A DNA stretch of 5,491 nt, taken from NCBI GenBank assembly GCA_013330015.1, contig DUJC01000068.1, forward strand, positions 1-5,491, given 5' to 3'. Made by a program: the position numbers and the translations under genes. The notes below the pieces were generated by a model. The model saw nothing but the letters and a program-made list of their open reading frames with translations, searched no databases and was not told the DNA's origin. Source of the stretch: Candidatus Poseidoniaceae archaeon (GTDB lineage: Archaea > Thermoplasmatota > Poseidoniia > Poseidoniales > Poseidoniaceae). Shown here one piece after another: positions 5,396 to 5,491 of the stretch (position 1 is its first letter; each line of letters opens with the position of its first letter).

Positions 5396-5471
5396 TGGGG
5401 CCGTGGCCGGGAATTGAACCCGGGCTGGCAGAACCACAATCTGCCGTGCTAACCCCTACACCACCACAGCC
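5396..5471 (-). tRNA. tRNA-His (anticodon GTG), with encoded G-1 and CCA
   Basis: The minus strand folds as a full cloverleaf. The acceptor stem GCTGTGG (5470-5464) pairs with CCACGGC (5406-5400), including one T-G pair. The D arm GTGT/GCAC spans 5461-5446, the anticodon stem GCAGA/TCTGC encloses loop TTGTGGT with anticodon GTG at 5437-5435, the variable loop has four bases, and the T arm CCGGG-TTCAATT-CCCGG spans 5423-5407. The histidine identity mark is present in DNA: an extra G-1 at 5471 opposite discriminator C73 at 5399. CCA is encoded at 5398-5396. There is no intron. Only 20 bases of upstream sequence are visible, so the promoter lies outside the window. Confidence 0.95.
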
Positions 5472-5491
5472 ATGGGGAGTTGTCCGTCATG

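Noticed and set aside
1..5491. CRISPR array, insertion sequence, integrase, attachment site or toxin-antitoxin pair
   Set aside because: No repeated spacer-repeat pattern, transposase motif or terminal inverted repeats could be seen; the tRNA gene shows no nearby duplicated 3' fragment inside the window.

Overview
The window looks like a piece of chromosome from a planktonic euryarchaeon, most likely Marine Group II/III (Poseidoniia). The support is a DUF2240-like protein (a family known essentially from archaea), an exosortase/archaeosortase-family membrane transpeptidase, GC near 50 percent, and short intergenic gaps around otherwise bacterial-looking genes (DbpA-type DEAD-box helicase, TusA-like protein, RibA). 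That kind of mosaic is typical of this group. The assignment is inferred from gene content, not from a marker gene.

Layout. Positions 1-224 (minus) hold the first 74 codons of a DUF2240-like protein that runs off the left edge. Positions 225-434 are a divergent spacer with a 20-bp palindrome and a coding-like stretch closed by an in-frame TAG. On the plus strand follow a HEAT-repeat protein (435-1670), a small basic protein of unknown function (1721-1924), and a DEAD-box RNA helicase with a DbpA-like C-terminal RNA-binding domain (1984-3402). The helicase leader (1925-1983) carries a hairpin whose whole loop is complementary to the sequence running into the Shine-Dalgarno site. An archaeosortase-family protein lies on the minus strand (3403-4455), its stop codon directly abutting that of the helicase. 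A divergent spacer leads to a plus-strand pair with overlapping ends: a TusA-like sulfur-carrier protein (4551-4799) and GTP cyclohydrolase II (4792-5394). One base later comes the 3' end of a minus-strand tRNA-His(GTG) (5396-5471) with encoded G-1 and CCA.

Functionally this is mostly housekeeping (RNA remodelling, riboflavin biosynthesis, sulfur transfer, tRNA) plus a surface-protein processing enzyme. I see no mobile element, CRISPR array, toxin-antitoxin pair or defence cassette. The best candidates for something undescribed are the possible pseudoknot or SD-masking switch ahead of the helicase, the palindrome with the interrupted frame ahead of the DUF2240-like gene, and the archaeosortase with an extra C-terminal membrane module.
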